Source of the DNA: CAZBSE01 sp964494385
GTDB taxonomy: Bacteria; Actinomycetota; Humimicrobiia; Humimicrobiales; Humimicrobiaceae
Direction of reading: 5' to 3'
Length of the DNA: 43,868 bases
NCBI GenBank assembly: GCA_964494385.1
Contig: CAZBSE010000015.1
Coordinates: 1-43,868 of the forward strand
Shown: in pieces, positions 1-9,541 of the stretch
Layout: the number at the start of each line of letters is the position of its first letter
Position numbering within the stretch: position 1 is the first letter of the stretch
Notes under the pieces: generated by a model
Databases searched by the model: none
The model's input: only the letters and a program-made list of their open reading frames with translations
Told to the model about the DNA's origin: nothing
Translations under genes and position numbers: made by a program

Positions 1-199
1 TAATTATATTTATAAAAATTTCTATCTTTTAATTTTTATAATAATTAAAAATGAATTCAATTCAGTTTTAGAAGTCCAGGCTATGATAAAATTTTGCATG
101 GTTTACGAAATTATCCGTATTTGCATTCATATTATACAATCTTTGTTTTATACTATAGCTCAATGGTAAGATAAAATTTGATTTTTAAGGTTTTAGTAT

Positions 200-1213
200 A
201 TGCTTAAAATAAAAAATGAAGGGATTATCCTGGAAAAAACCGGCTGTAGTTTCGAAGCTAAGGGTGTCTTTAATCCTGCATGCATCAAGGTAGGAAATAT
301 AGTTCATATGTTTTACCGGGCCATAGACATGGATGACATATCTTCAGTCGGGTACTGCCAGCTTATAAATAATAAGGTTATTAAAAGATTTGATAGACCG
401 GTCTTATTTCCTGAATACGATTATGAGAAAAAGGGCATAGAGGACCCCAGAATAGTTTTTATAGAAGATAGATATTATATAACCTATACTGCCTATGATG
501 GAGAAAATGCATTGATTGCCTATGCTACAAGCAATGATCTGGTTAGTTTTAAGAAAGGCGGAATAATCTCTCCTAAGATTACCTATGAGGAAGCGGATAA
601 AATTTTTAAAAAAACAAATATCTACAACAAATATGATTATTTTGAAAAGATTTATGAGAAAAATTTCGGGAAAGATGTACTCTTATGGGATAAAGATGCC
701 TGTCTTTTCCCCCAGAAAATTGACGGTAAATACGCTCTTCTTCACCGCATTCTTCCAAGCATCCAGATTTCCTTTTTTAATGATTTTTCGGAGCTGGGTT
801 ATAATTATTGGAAAGAGTATTTAAAAAATATAAATAATTATATAGTTATTGATTCGGAATCTTCCTTCGAGAATAAATATGTGGGAGCGGGCTGCCCGCC
901 CATAAAAACACAGGACGGCTGGCTGCTTATTTATCATTCTGTAGAGAGCGTTAATAATAATCTATGTTATCATTCAAATGCAGCCCTTCTGGATATTAAT
1001 AATCCCTTGATTACACTAAAAAGGCTCAAGGAACCATTATTTTCCCCTGCTGAAGATTGGGAAAAAACCGGAAATATAGACAATGTTGTATTTCCTACCG
1101 GTTCAGTAATTGACAAGAGCAGACTTTATATCTACTATGGTGCAACAGATAAGTTGATAGCCTTAAAATCAATGGAGTTAAAGGAATTACTGGAAGAATT
1201 AAAGAAGAACTGA
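200..1213 (+). CDS. GH130-family glycoside phosphorylase/hydrolase (first copy)
   Basis: This 337-residue protein looks like a five-bladed beta-propeller of glycoside hydrolase family 130 (COG2152), whose characterised members phosphorolyse or hydrolyse beta-mannosides. The family signature G-I-E-D-P-R-I, whose Asp is the likely general acid, lies near residue 80, followed by blade repeats such as Y-Y-I-T-Y and a C-terminal I-Y-Y-G-A-T-D. No signal peptide is visible, so it should act in the cytoplasm. The start is ATG at 200, with AAGG about 10 bases upstream. The next gene begins 6 bases after the stop, so the two are probably cotranscribed. The exact substrate cannot be read from the sequence; linkage to glycosyltransferases suggests turnover of a mannose-containing glycan or compatible solute. 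Confidence 0.85.
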   Translation: MLKIKNEGIILEKTGCSFEAKGVFNPACIKVGNIVHMFYRAIDMDDISSVGYCQLINNKVIKRFDRPVLFPEYDYEKKGIEDPRIVFIEDRYYITYTAYDGENALIAYATSNDLVSFKKGGIISPKITYEEADKIFKKTNIYNKYDYFEKIYEKNFGKDVLLWDKDACLFPQKIDGKYALLHRILPSIQISFFNDFSELGYNYWKEYLKNINNYIVIDSESSFENKYVGAGCPPIKTQDGWLLIYHSVESVNNNLCYHSNAALLDINNPLITLKRLKEPLFSPAEDWEKTGNIDNVVFPTGSVIDKSRLYIYYGATDKLIALKSMELKELLEELKKN

Positions 1214-1219
1214 TAATTC

Positions 1220-2452
1220 ATGAATAAAAATAAACCAATAGTTTTAATTTCAAGTTATTACCCCAGGCTATGCGGTATTGCTACATTTTGCGAAGAAGCC
1301 AGGGAATTTATCAAAAAAGAGTATCCGGAAAGGGAAGTTCTGATAATAAGCCACCTGGACGGATCGGGTGAAGGGGTTTATCCCATAATAGATACTTCCC
1401 ATCGCTTCTGGTGGAAGCTGGTAGAAAAGAAAATTAAGAAGTTATCGCCCTATGTAGTCCATATAGAGCATGAATATGGTTTATATGAGCACATAGATAA
1501 TAGGGGCATTGGAGATAGAAATCAGGGGTTTATAGAATTCCTGGGCTCTATTGATGAATTTCCTATTGTAGTGGAACCCCATACAGTTCATGGAAGGCTA
1601 AAGGAATTTGAAGAAAATTTTATTTATAAGCTGTGTGAAGATGCCGATGTGGTCCTATTTAAAAGTGATTACCAGAAATGGAGGCTGAACTGGACTTTCA
1701 CGCAAAAAGGATGGAAGATGCCTAAAAATATTATGATTGTTCCCCATGGAGCGAGGACGGATAAAAACTGGAGCAAGAAAGATATACCAAAGCTAAAGAA
1801 AGAACTTGGATTGGATAAGATTAAACATTTAAGCAACAATCTGGTCGGGCTGGTAGGCTGGATACAATCCAATAAAAGATGGGATATATTGACCTCTATA
1901 TGGGAAGAAATACTTGAAGAAGTAAAAAAAAGGACAGGACAGCGCTGGGATCTCCTGGCCGCAGGCACCATAAGGGACAGAGCCCATGCCGAGGAGTATA
2001 ATCATTATAAAGAAAGTCTGAAAGTTTTAGAAAAAAAAGGAATTGCGCATTATTATGAATTTATTCCAAGAGGAGAGATTTATTATAAAATTATGGCAGT
2101 TTGTAATTTTATTGTACTGCCCACGGTGGATGAGACCCAATCCGGAACGCTTGCAAGGATCATTGCTCTAAATAAACCTTATATAACAACTGCTCCACTG
2201 GAAGCATTGACGACACAAACTCTTGAAAGTGAAGGCGGGCTGCTGTTTACAAATAAGCAGATGCTAAAGGAAAAAGTCATAAGTTTAGCCTGTGATAAAG
2301 ATTTAAGAGAAAAACTCTCTGAAAATCTTAAAAAATATCTGAAAGAAGTTGTATCCTGGGAAATTATTGCCAAAAAATATAAAGATGCATATAAATTTGC
2401 AAGACTTAAAAAAATAGCAGGAAAAGAAATAAATTTCCCCCCCGACTTTTAA
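1220..2452 (+). CDS. Glycosyltransferase, GT4 type (GT-B fold), first of tandem pair
   Basis: This 410-residue protein has the layout of a retaining GT-B glycosyltransferase. The N-terminal domain starts with I-S-S-Y-Y-P-R-L-C-G-I-A-T-F and has H-I-E-H-E-Y-G. An M-I-V-P-H-G-A linker follows, and the C-terminal donor domain has G-L-V-G-W-I and an acidic-loop region D-E-T-Q-S-G-T-L. The same N-terminal C-G-I-A-T signature occurs in the next gene, so the two are paralogues. It probably transfers a sugar from a nucleotide donor in the cytoplasm. Neighbouring GH130 genes make a mannose donor likely, but that is inference. Start is ATG at 1220. Confidence 0.85.
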   Translation: MNKNKPIVLISSYYPRLCGIATFCEEAREFIKKEYPEREVLIISHLDGSGEGVYPIIDTSHRFWWKLVEKKIKKLSPYVVHIEHEYGLYEHIDNRGIGDRNQGFIEFLGSIDEFPIVVEPHTVHGRLKEFEENFIYKLCEDADVVLFKSDYQKWRLNWTFTQKGWKMPKNIMIVPHGARTDKNWSKKDIPKLKKELGLDKIKHLSNNLVGLVGWIQSNKRWDILTSIWEEILEEVKKRTGQRWDLLAAGTIRDRAHAEEYNHYKESLKVLEKKGIAHYYEFIPRGEIYYKIMAVCNFIVLPTVDETQSGTLARIIALNKPYITTAPLEALTTQTLESEGGLLFTNKQMLKEKVISLACDKDLREKLSENLKKYLKEVVSWEIIAKKYKDAYKFARLKKIAGKEINFPPDF

Positions 2453-2563
2453 TTTATGAATTAATAGGGCTTATTATCAATTTATTGATCTAGAATATGA
2501 AATATTTTTTAAAGTTGTAATAGGAAGTTTATCTTTTCTGAAAAATTCCAAAGGAGTATTATT

Positions 2564-3754
2564 TTGAGTAAGTTAAAAAAAGTTTTAAGAGAAAAATGCA
2601 AAGGAATTAATGTTATATATATATCATCATATGTTCCCAGAAAGTGCGGGATTGCTACTTATACAAAAGATTTAATCAGAGCCGTTAACCTTTTAAATCC
2701 GCACTGCGAACCAAAGATTGTAGCGTTAATCAGACCGGAAGATAAAATTAACTACCCTCCTGAAGTTAAATTTAAGATTAAACAGAATGAGGTTGATTCC
2801 TATATTAAAGCTGCTGGTTATATTAATAAATCCACAGCGGATATAGTAGTTCTGGAACATGAATTTGGGCTGTACGGCGGTGAATTCGGAGAATATATTA
2901 TTAGGCTGGCAGAGCAGATAAAAAAACCCCTGATAATAACTGTCCATACAATTCCGGATAATCCGGACATAGGATATGGCCTGGCCTTAAAAGATATAAT
3001 CAAGTTTGCATATAAAGTAATAGCCATGATGCCGCAAAGTATACAGAAACTTATAAAAAAATATAATTATCCGGAAGAAAATATAGAAATCATCCCTCAT
3101 GGTGTTCCCGATATATCCCTGGAATCCAATGATAAATATAAAAGAAAAAAGGGATTTAAAGATAAAATAATACTGGGCAATATAAATCTTTTATCGGAAA
3201 TTAAAGGACTCGAATATATCATAGAAGCTCTGGAAGAGATTAAAAGGCACTTTCCCAATGTTTTATATTTGATAATTGGCCAGACACATCCTGTCGTATC
3301 AAAAATAGAAGGAGAAAAATATAGAAATTTTTTAAAAAGAAAAATAAAACAGCTTAATTTAAGGGATAATGTCAGGTTCATAAATAAATATATGTCCCTG
3401 GAAGAACTTGTTGTATGGTTAAAAGTTATCGATATATACATAACGCCATACCTGGACCCTGAGCAGTCGGCTTCCGGTGCCTTGGCATATGCAATCGGGG
3501 CAGGCAAGGCATGTATTTCGACCCCGTATCTATATGCAAAAGAAATTCTGGAGCATGGGAGGGGCGTGATTGTGCCTTTCCGGAATTCTCAGGCTATTGC
3601 AAATGCAGTGATAGATTTATGTAAAAATCCTGAAAAGAAATTGAGAATTGAAAGTAAGGCATACAAATTCGGAAGACTGATGACCTGGTACAACGTAGCC
3701 CTGCAGCATCTTCAGCTGTTTAATGAGGTTTTAGATAAATATGAGAATAAATAG
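2564..3754 (+). CDS. Glycosyltransferase, GT4 type, second of tandem pair
   Basis: This 396-residue GT-B glycosyltransferase begins with a TTG at 2564, chosen because AAGGAG (2551-2556) lies just upstream. The N-terminal domain carries I-S-S-Y-V-P-R-K-C-G-I-A-T-Y and L-E-H-E-F-G-L-Y-G-G. The inter-domain segment has I-I-P-H-G-V-P-D. The donor domain has an I-K-G-L-E-Y-I-I-E-A-L helix and E-Q-S-A-S-G-A-L-A-Y-A, the typical E-x7-E-like nucleotide-sugar region. It resembles the preceding gene in every motif, which points to tandem duplication. The 111-base gap between the two is AT-rich and shows no clear terminator, so one transcript is plausible. Confidence 0.85.
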   Translation: MSKLKKVLREKCKGINVIYISSYVPRKCGIATYTKDLIRAVNLLNPHCEPKIVALIRPEDKINYPPEVKFKIKQNEVDSYIKAAGYINKSTADIVVLEHEFGLYGGEFGEYIIRLAEQIKKPLIITVHTIPDNPDIGYGLALKDIIKFAYKVIAMMPQSIQKLIKKYNYPEENIEIIPHGVPDISLESNDKYKRKKGFKDKIILGNINLLSEIKGLEYIIEALEEIKRHFPNVLYLIIGQTHPVVSKIEGEKYRNFLKRKIKQLNLRDNVRFINKYMSLEELVVWLKVIDIYITPYLDPEQSASGALAYAIGAGKACISTPYLYAKEILEHGRGVIVPFRNSQAIANAVIDLCKNPEKKLRIESKAYKFGRLMTWYNVALQHLQLFNEVLDKYENK

Positions 3755-3831
3755 CCCTGTTAAAATAATTTTATGAAAACTTTTTATAAATAAACATATA
3801 AAAACCATTTTTATATCAAAAAAAAATTATC

Positions 3832-4830
3832 ATGGATCCGCTAAAAAAAATAAGATCTATAACTTCGGATACTGGAATTTACCAGCATGGAAAATTGGAT
3901 AAACCTGCTTTCGAATTTGGATATGCCCTGGAAGATCAGGCGCGTGCACTTATTGTAGCCGATGAATTTAAAGATAAAAATCTTAAATATATTTATTTAA
4001 ATTTTATATTAAAGGCACAGAGAGAAGATGGGCTGCTGTATCATTTTTTTTATGAAGATAGCGGTAAGGGCTCATTTAAAAATAAGGAAATTAATTCAAA
4101 GCCCAATGCGGAGGAAGCTTATGGCTTGGCACTATGGGCCCTTTTGACCATAAAAAATACTCCGGATGATTATATTAGAAAAGTTATTGAAAATTTAATC
4201 AATGATGCGTGCAGCTGGACTTCACCAAGAGCAATATCTGCAGCACTGCTGGGCTTATTAAATCTTGACCATCCGCACAGTCTGGAAAACAAGTTAAAGT
4301 TAAAGTTACACCATATGTATTTTAAAAATTGTTCAAATGATTGGATATGGTTTGAAAATTATCTGGTGTATGCAAACGCTATTATACCCTGGGCACTCTG
4401 GGAGACCTATTTAAAAAGGAAATGCAGGACCAGTTTTGAAATTGCTGAGAAAACAACCAGGTTTTTAATAAGAAAATGCCGGGAAAACAATATTCCTTCT
4501 CCTATTGGGAACAGGGGCTGGTATCCAAAAGGAGGCAAAAAAGCTTTATATGATCAGCAGCCGATTGATCCGGCTTATATGGTTTGTTGTCTTGAAAAGG
4601 CATACCGTGCAACAAAAAATAATTTTTATAAGAACTGGGCCGAAAAGTGGTTTAGATGGTTTTTTGGCCGCAATATAAAAGGAATTTCCTTAATAGATAA
4701 AAATTTTGCATGTTATGACGGCTTGACCCCGGTAGGAGTTAATCTAAATCAGGGCGCTGAGTCGAATATATGTTTTTTAATGGCATTTCTTGCTGCCGGG
4801 AGGTTGGGGACTGCAAATAAAAGTATTTAG
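3832..4830 (+). CDS. Alpha/alpha-toroid (six-hairpin glycosidase-like) protein
   Basis: This 332-residue protein has no signal peptide and consists mainly of alternating amphipathic helices with aromatic and acidic pairs (F-G-Y-A-L-E-D-Q-A-R-A near residue 30, N-A-E-E-A-Y-G-L near 97, D-W-I-W-F-E-N-Y near 165, Y-D-G-L-T near 303). This pattern fits the six-hairpin or alpha/alpha-barrel fold of many sugar-processing enzymes. Automated annotation often labels such proteins glycosyltransferase because they sit beside GT4 genes, but no GT motif is visible. Its 3' end overlaps the next GH130 gene, which suggests translational coupling. A role in making or trimming the same glycan as its neighbours is inferred from position only. 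Confidence 0.6.
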   Translation: MDPLKKIRSITSDTGIYQHGKLDKPAFEFGYALEDQARALIVADEFKDKNLKYIYLNFILKAQREDGLLYHFFYEDSGKGSFKNKEINSKPNAEEAYGLALWALLTIKNTPDDYIRKVIENLINDACSWTSPRAISAALLGLLNLDHPHSLENKLKLKLHHMYFKNCSNDWIWFENYLVYANAIIPWALWETYLKRKCRTSFEIAEKTTRFLIRKCRENNIPSPIGNRGWYPKGGKKALYDQQPIDPAYMVCCLEKAYRATKNNFYKNWAEKWFRWFFGRNIKGISLIDKNFACYDGLTPVGVNLNQGAESNICFLMAFLAAGRLGTANKSI

Positions 4831-5863
4831 GCCGGAAAAAAATCCAATAATAGCAACAGGAGATGTAAAATCATCAAGAGCCGGTTTTGAAGTAACGGGT
4901 GTTTTTAATTGCGGTGTCACCAGATTCAACGGTGAGATTTTACTTCTTATGCGAATTGCCGAAAAACCAATTAATAGTAATAAAAAGGTAGAACGGGTAC
5001 CTTTACTGGATTTAAAAACAAAAAAGATTTCGGTAAAAGAATTTAGCAAGGATGATCCTTCCGTTGATTTTTCTGATCCAAGGTTTTTAAGGGCAGTTTC
5101 CGGCACGTATCTTACATCTATTTCCCATTTGAGGGTTGCCAGGAGTAAAAACGGCATTGATTTTAATATAGATAGGAAACCTGCTTTATTTCCGGAAAAT
5201 AAGTATGAAAGATTTGGTCTGGAAGATCCCAGGATAACTAATATTAATGGTATCTACTATATAAGTTACAATGCTGTATCGGATAAAACCGGAATAACCG
5301 CCTGTCTGGCGTCTACAGCTGATTTTAAAATATTTACCAGGCACGGTGTAATTTTTATGCCTGATAATAAAGACGTTGTAATTTTTCCGGAAAAGATAAG
5401 AGATAAGTATTATGCCCTCAGCAGGCCCGTATCCGCTGAATTCGGAGCAAGGGATATGTGGATATCCGAGTCTTCCGACCTTATTCACTGGGGCGGGCAT
5501 ATAAGGCTGATGGGAACCAGAAAAAAATACTGGGACGGGGAAAGGGTGGGTGCCGGAGCCGTTCCTTTCAGAATAAAAGAAGGCTGGATGGAGATTTATC
5601 ATGGGTCGTCGAAGGCCAATAGGTATTGTCTTGGAGCGGTATTGCTGGATGCCAAAAAACCCTGGGAAATCATATCCAGAAGTAAAAGGCCGATAATCGA
5701 GCCCGAGATGGATTACGAGCTGCATGGTTTCTTTGGCAGCGTGGTTTTTACTTGCGGTATTTTATATGAGGAGGAGAAAGTAAAGATATATTATGGTGCC
5801 GCCGATACCAGCATAGCATATGCGGAAATCAAGTTAGGTGACATACTCTGTCAGCTGGGATAA
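4790..5863 (+). CDS. GH130-family glycoside phosphorylase/hydrolase (second copy)
   Basis: This second GH130 protein of up to 357 residues carries the signature G-L-E-D-P-R-I near residue 143 and a terminal I-Y-Y-G-A-A-D-T. It differs from the copy at 200 in lacking that protein's central insertion and in having a longer first blade with R-F-N-G-E-I-L-L-L-M-R. The start is uncertain. No ATG exists at the 5' end; the frame opens with TTG at 4790 inside the previous gene, while a strong GGGAGG (4798-4803) sits 7 bases before an in-frame CTG at 4811. Either would give a slightly overlapping, coupled gene. The two copies may act on different linkages or chain lengths of one glycan. Confidence 0.85.
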   Translation: MLPGGWGLQIKVFRPEKNPIIATGDVKSSRAGFEVTGVFNCGVTRFNGEILLLMRIAEKPINSNKKVERVPLLDLKTKKISVKEFSKDDPSVDFSDPRFLRAVSGTYLTSISHLRVARSKNGIDFNIDRKPALFPENKYERFGLEDPRITNINGIYYISYNAVSDKTGITACLASTADFKIFTRHGVIFMPDNKDVVIFPEKIRDKYYALSRPVSAEFGARDMWISESSDLIHWGGHIRLMGTRKKYWDGERVGAGAVPFRIKEGWMEIYHGSSKANRYCLGAVLLDAKKPWEIISRSKRPIIEPEMDYELHGFFGSVVFTCGILYEEEKVKIYYGAADTSIAYAEIKLGDILCQLG

Positions 5864-6030
5864 TTTAGCCGGGTATTTTCGGGTAGGTCCCAAACTTTAA
5901 TCTTAAGGTATGTAATTCCAAACAGTTTCTTCATAAATCTGGCTCCATAAAATGTTATTTTATAAAACATTTTTTTTTATCCTTTTTTGTTACATAATGG
6001 TTAAAATATAAAAGAGAGGGGATTTATAGA

Positions 6031-6822
6031 ATGCTGGTCAGCAATCAGTTTAATTACAATGATGTAAGGCTGTATTATGTAAAAGGCCCCGATAACGGAC
6101 CGCCGCTGGTTCTCCTGCATGGATTGAGTGACTGCTGGAAGACATATTTAAACTTGATTCCCTTTATCCTGCCTTATTACACCCTGTATATACCTGATCT
6201 GAGAGGGCACGGCAAATCATACAGGGCCGAAAGCTACAAAATTATTGACTATACATATGATATAGGATTGTTTTTATCGTCTTTATTTAACGAACCGGTA
6301 TCCATTATCGGACATTCACTGGGAGCGGCGGTGGCACTGGCTGCTGCAGCCGAAAGTCCGCAGATATGCAGGAGCATTAGCTTAATTGAACCTTTTGTTT
6401 TCGAAGACAGGCTTGAAGATAAAGAGTTTCACAAGTATTTTAACAACTGTCTTGAAGTGTGTGAAAAACACAAAGATGTTGATTCGATCAGCAAGAATCT
6501 TAAAGAAACAGGAACGCTGGCCAGAAAAAGGGCAACGGATCTTTTAAAACTGGATAAAAAAACAATTACAGCCGCACTGGACGGCACCGTATTTGACGGT
6601 TTTAACCTTGATGAGCTGCTTTTAAGGGTGGAATGCCCCGTACTGGTGCTAAGGGGAGACCCCGAACTTGATGCCCACACAAGCAAAGAAAAAGCGGATT
6701 ACCTGGCAAAAAGGCTGAACAGCTGCATTATCGAGTATCTGGAAAATTCAAGCCATGTGGTACATGTGGACCAGCCGTTTAAAGCGGTGCAGTTTCTTTT
6801 AAATTTCTTAAACTCAATATGA
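6031..6822 (+). CDS. Alpha/beta-hydrolase fold protein
   Basis: This 263-residue cytoplasmic protein is a typical single-domain alpha/beta hydrolase. The oxyanion-hole segment L-L-H-G-L-S is near residue 30, the strand P-D-L-R-G-H-G-K near 56, the nucleophile elbow G-H-S-L-G puts Ser at 96, the acid is Asp210 or Asp214 in R-G-D-P-E-L-D, and the histidine is in S-S-H-V-V-H (242 or 245). The triad therefore looks complete. The substrate (ester, lactone or C-C bond) cannot be predicted. ATG at 6031 follows GAGAGGGG. The gene ends convergently with the acyltransferase gene on the other strand, 27 bases away. Confidence 0.85.
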   Translation: MLVSNQFNYNDVRLYYVKGPDNGPPLVLLHGLSDCWKTYLNLIPFILPYYTLYIPDLRGHGKSYRAESYKIIDYTYDIGLFLSSLFNEPVSIIGHSLGAAVALAAAAESPQICRSISLIEPFVFEDRLEDKEFHKYFNNCLEVCEKHKDVDSISKNLKETGTLARKRATDLLKLDKKTITAALDGTVFDGFNLDELLLRVECPVLVLRGDPELDAHTSKEKADYLAKRLNSCIIEYLENSSHVVHVDQPFKAVQFLLNFLNSI

Positions 6823-6849
6823 GTCTTTCTTAAACGTCCTTATATGCTT

Positions 6850-8118
6850 TTATCCCATAATATCATCAAAGCTGTCTAAAGCCGCCTTTATTATCCTGGT
6901 ACCTATCTTAGGATCAAAACACTTCTTATCATAAATCAAGTTAAAGAACATCTTGCCCTGATGAGTGGCCACACCTATTACCTTTTCACCTTTTATGGCG
7001 CTGAAAATCGGCCCGTAAACTTCTTCAACCTTATATTTGCCGTACTGTCCGTTCATCTGGAGTACGCCCAGATTGGAAAGGGAGAAATCATAATCCAGGG
7101 CAAACCTGGGCCTGTTTGCAAAGAACAGGTCGGGGTCCTTGATGCCTTTCGGGAAATATTCATTAAAAAAGTAATAGCTGATAAGGGTATCGTAGTTATC
7201 CAGCTGCTTTCTTAATTTGGTATATATATCGACTGCGATTTTAGGTATCTTTCTTTTGGGGGAACAGTCGATTTTTACCTTTATAAGGCCGTTAAAAAGG
7301 CCGAAGTAGTCCCTTGCTTCATCTATCAGGAAAGGCTTGAAGCTTATGGGGTTCTGGAGCACCCCCTTAAAGCTGCCTTTGGGGCCGGATTCCTGTGCGA
7401 AGGCCTTCATCAGAACGGCGCCGAGTATGCCGTGAACCGAAACACCTGATTTTTTGGCAGACCGTATTATTTTCTTTGTCTGTTCCTCTGTAAAAAACCA
7501 GTCATGGATTACAAAGTCAGGCCGGGGCGAGGGTTCTTTCTTGACGGGTTTTAGCTCTACTTTATCTTTATCCTTGAGCCACTCCGGCAGCTCTTTTCCC
7601 TTTATAATCTTGAGGATATCCTTTTTTATAAGCCTGGTAAATACGGGAGCTTCTGCGCTTGGGTTAACAGGCATATCCGGGTCCGACAGGAACAAGAACA
7701 GGTTGTGCAGGAAAATGACTGCCGACAGCCCGTCGCACAAAGCGTGATGGAAGATAAACACAACATCGGAAGTGTTTTCTCCCTGTATTAAGATAACCCG
7801 GATCATGGGACCTTTATAAATATCAAAGGGTATGCAGAGTTCCTTTTTAACCACGGTCCTCCAGCCGGTCTCATTTTTGCCAAATTCCCGTATGGGTATT
7901 TCACGTACATTTTCATCGGTAATAAACTGCTTCTTATCCCTGGTCACTTCAACCCTTACCCCGGCCAGGGGATATCTCTGCTTAACCTTGAGCCAGGCTT
8001 TTTTTAAATCCGATTTCTTAACGGATCCCTTTACCCCTATCATGAAGGCAAAAAACATCAAGGAAGTGTTTCCCGTATAATATAATATTTTCTCGTATGC
8101 TATGGTCTCTCTTTTCAC
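6850..8118 (-). CDS. Condensation-domain / alcohol acyltransferase family protein
   Basis: This 422-residue protein belongs to the CoA-dependent acyltransferase superfamily, which includes NRPS condensation domains, PapA-type and alcohol acetyltransferases. The catalytic H-H-x-x-x-D-G motif is intact as H-H-A-L-C-D-G at residues 124-130, followed by the usual hydrophobic helix. A C-terminal lobe contains the N-L-G segment often seen near the solvent channel. It is a stand-alone enzyme: no carrier or adenylation domain lies nearby. Start is GTG at 8118, preceded by GGAGG on the minus strand. It follows the MATE gene by 19 bases, so the two share a transcript. It may acylate a small molecule or lipid exported by that transporter, which is inference. 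Confidence 0.75.
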   Translation of the reverse strand: MKRETIAYEKILYYTGNTSLMFFAFMIGVKGSVKKSDLKKAWLKVKQRYPLAGVRVEVTRDKKQFITDENVREIPIREFGKNETGWRTVVKKELCIPFDIYKGPMIRVILIQGENTSDVVFIFHHALCDGLSAVIFLHNLFLFLSDPDMPVNPSAEAPVFTRLIKKDILKIIKGKELPEWLKDKDKVELKPVKKEPSPRPDFVIHDWFFTEEQTKKIIRSAKKSGVSVHGILGAVLMKAFAQESGPKGSFKGVLQNPISFKPFLIDEARDYFGLFNGLIKVKIDCSPKRKIPKIAVDIYTKLRKQLDNYDTLISYYFFNEYFPKGIKDPDLFFANRPRFALDYDFSLSNLGVLQMNGQYGKYKVEEVYGPIFSAIKGEKVIGVATHQGKMFFNLIYDKKCFDPKIGTRIIKAALDSFDDIMG

Positions 8119-8137
8119 AGCGTCCTCCGAAATCTTA

Positions 8138-9511
8138 TTATACTGTTTTTTTGGTTAAATTATGCACCCACTTATTTGAGAAAAAACGGTAAAATCCCGC
8201 TATCATTTTTACCAGTTCCTCCGTTGCTGCTATGAGCATGACATAATATACGGGCAGCCCCAGGATAAATGCGGCTATTGCCGCCAGGGGCACCCCCACT
8301 ACCCATATTCCGCCAAGTTCCACTATCATGCTGAAAAGCGTATCGCCGCCTGCCCTTAGTATCCCGTTTTGGAAAACAATATTCATTACCCTTGCCAGCA
8401 TTATAAGGGCTATTACCAGCAGCAGGTTATAAAGGTAAATATTGCTCTGTTCCGACAGATTATAGAAATTTACTATATATCCTCTTATTATGATCAGGAT
8501 AACTGCAATTAGGACGGAGAAAGCCACCGACAGGAGGAGGAAATTCTTGGAATAATCCCTGGCCTTATGCTCCTCACCGGCTCCTATCCTGTTTCCCACC
8601 ATGATGGAGCAGGCAACTCCCAGGCCGGAAAACAGCATGAGGCTTATGCGCTCGATAGAGCAGGCAATATTGTAGGCAGCAAAGGCTCCCGTGCTGATAT
8701 GGCCGTATATTACGCTGTACATGCTGTAGCCAAGTGCCCATCCAACGCTCTGCCCCATGACCGGCAGCCAGATTCTTAAGAATTTCTTTACCATATCTTT
8801 TGTGTAGCTGAAGATATTTTTCAAGCTTGCAGCTATGGGATATTTCATGATATATGTAAAGGACAGCATAATAACAAATTCGGCACCTCTGGCAATAACG
8901 GTTGCAATGGCTGCACCCCTGACCCCCATTTTCGGGAATCCGAATTTCCCGAATATCAGCAGATAATTTAATATTGTATTAAGCGCTATCCCTATAAAGC
9001 TTGTGACCATGGGAAACTTAACGTTTTCCGTACTTCGCAGTATGGTGGCATACACAATAGACATAGAAGTCATAATCAGGCTAAATGCGATTATCGTTAT
9101 ATACTGTATGCCCAGCTCTATTACCTGCGGGTCACTGTTGAATATCCTTATCAGGGTTTCCGGGAACAGGAAAGTAACCAGTGTAAATACGATAGAGATC
9201 GCCAGGGAGAAGGTAATGCCTATCCCCAGGTTTGAATGTATATTTTTAATATCCTTTTTACCCCAGTACTGTGCGGTAAAAATAGCAGCCCCGCTTGCTA
9301 TGCTGAAGATAAACATCAAGAATAAAAAAAATATTTGATTACCGATACCGACTGCGGCAACTTCTTCTTCACCTAATTGGCCCACCATAAATACATCTAT
9401 AAAATTTAATGCAGATGAAATAAAATTCTGCAGTATTATAGGGGATGCAATGGCAATCAGCTTTGGTATGAATTCTTTATGCTTGGTAAATGATCCAAAT
9501 ATAGCCTTCAA
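8138..9511 (-). CDS. MATE-family efflux transporter
   Basis: This 457-residue integral membrane protein has about 12 hydrophobic segments in two similar halves. The N-terminal half carries Q-N-F-I-S-S-A-L-N-F-I-D and F-M-V-G-Q-L-G, characteristic of MATE antiporters of the NorM/DinF type, which export drugs or metabolites using Na+ or H+ gradients. Translation starts at TTG 9511, supported by AAAGGAG six bases upstream; no ATG is available near it. A strong promoter (9591-9619) and palindromic leader precede it. It is cotranscribed with the downstream acyltransferase gene. Confidence 0.9.
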   Translation of the reverse strand: MKAIFGSFTKHKEFIPKLIAIASPIILQNFISSALNFIDVFMVGQLGEEEVAAVGIGNQIFFLFLMFIFSIASGAAIFTAQYWGKKDIKNIHSNLGIGITFSLAISIVFTLVTFLFPETLIRIFNSDPQVIELGIQYITIIAFSLIMTSMSIVYATILRSTENVKFPMVTSFIGIALNTILNYLLIFGKFGFPKMGVRGAAIATVIARGAEFVIMLSFTYIMKYPIAASLKNIFSYTKDMVKKFLRIWLPVMGQSVGWALGYSMYSVIYGHISTGAFAAYNIACSIERISLMLFSGLGVACSIMVGNRIGAGEEHKARDYSKNFLLLSVAFSVLIAVILIIIRGYIVNFYNLSEQSNIYLYNLLLVIALIMLARVMNIVFQNGILRAGGDTLFSMIVELGGIWVVGVPLAAIAAFILGLPVYYVMLIAATEELVKMIAGFYRFFSNKWVHNLTKKTV

Positions 9512-9541
9512 ATTTTTCTCCTTTGAAAATGAATTAACCTG

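Noticed and set aside
157..175. AGCTCAATGGTAAGA resembles a tRNA D-arm
   Set aside because: No acceptor stem, anticodon arm or T-arm can be folded around it.
4285..4310. Short tandem AAGTT/AAAGTT repeat
   Set aside because: It is inside coding sequence and encodes alternating Lys-Leu; no repeat array beyond three units.
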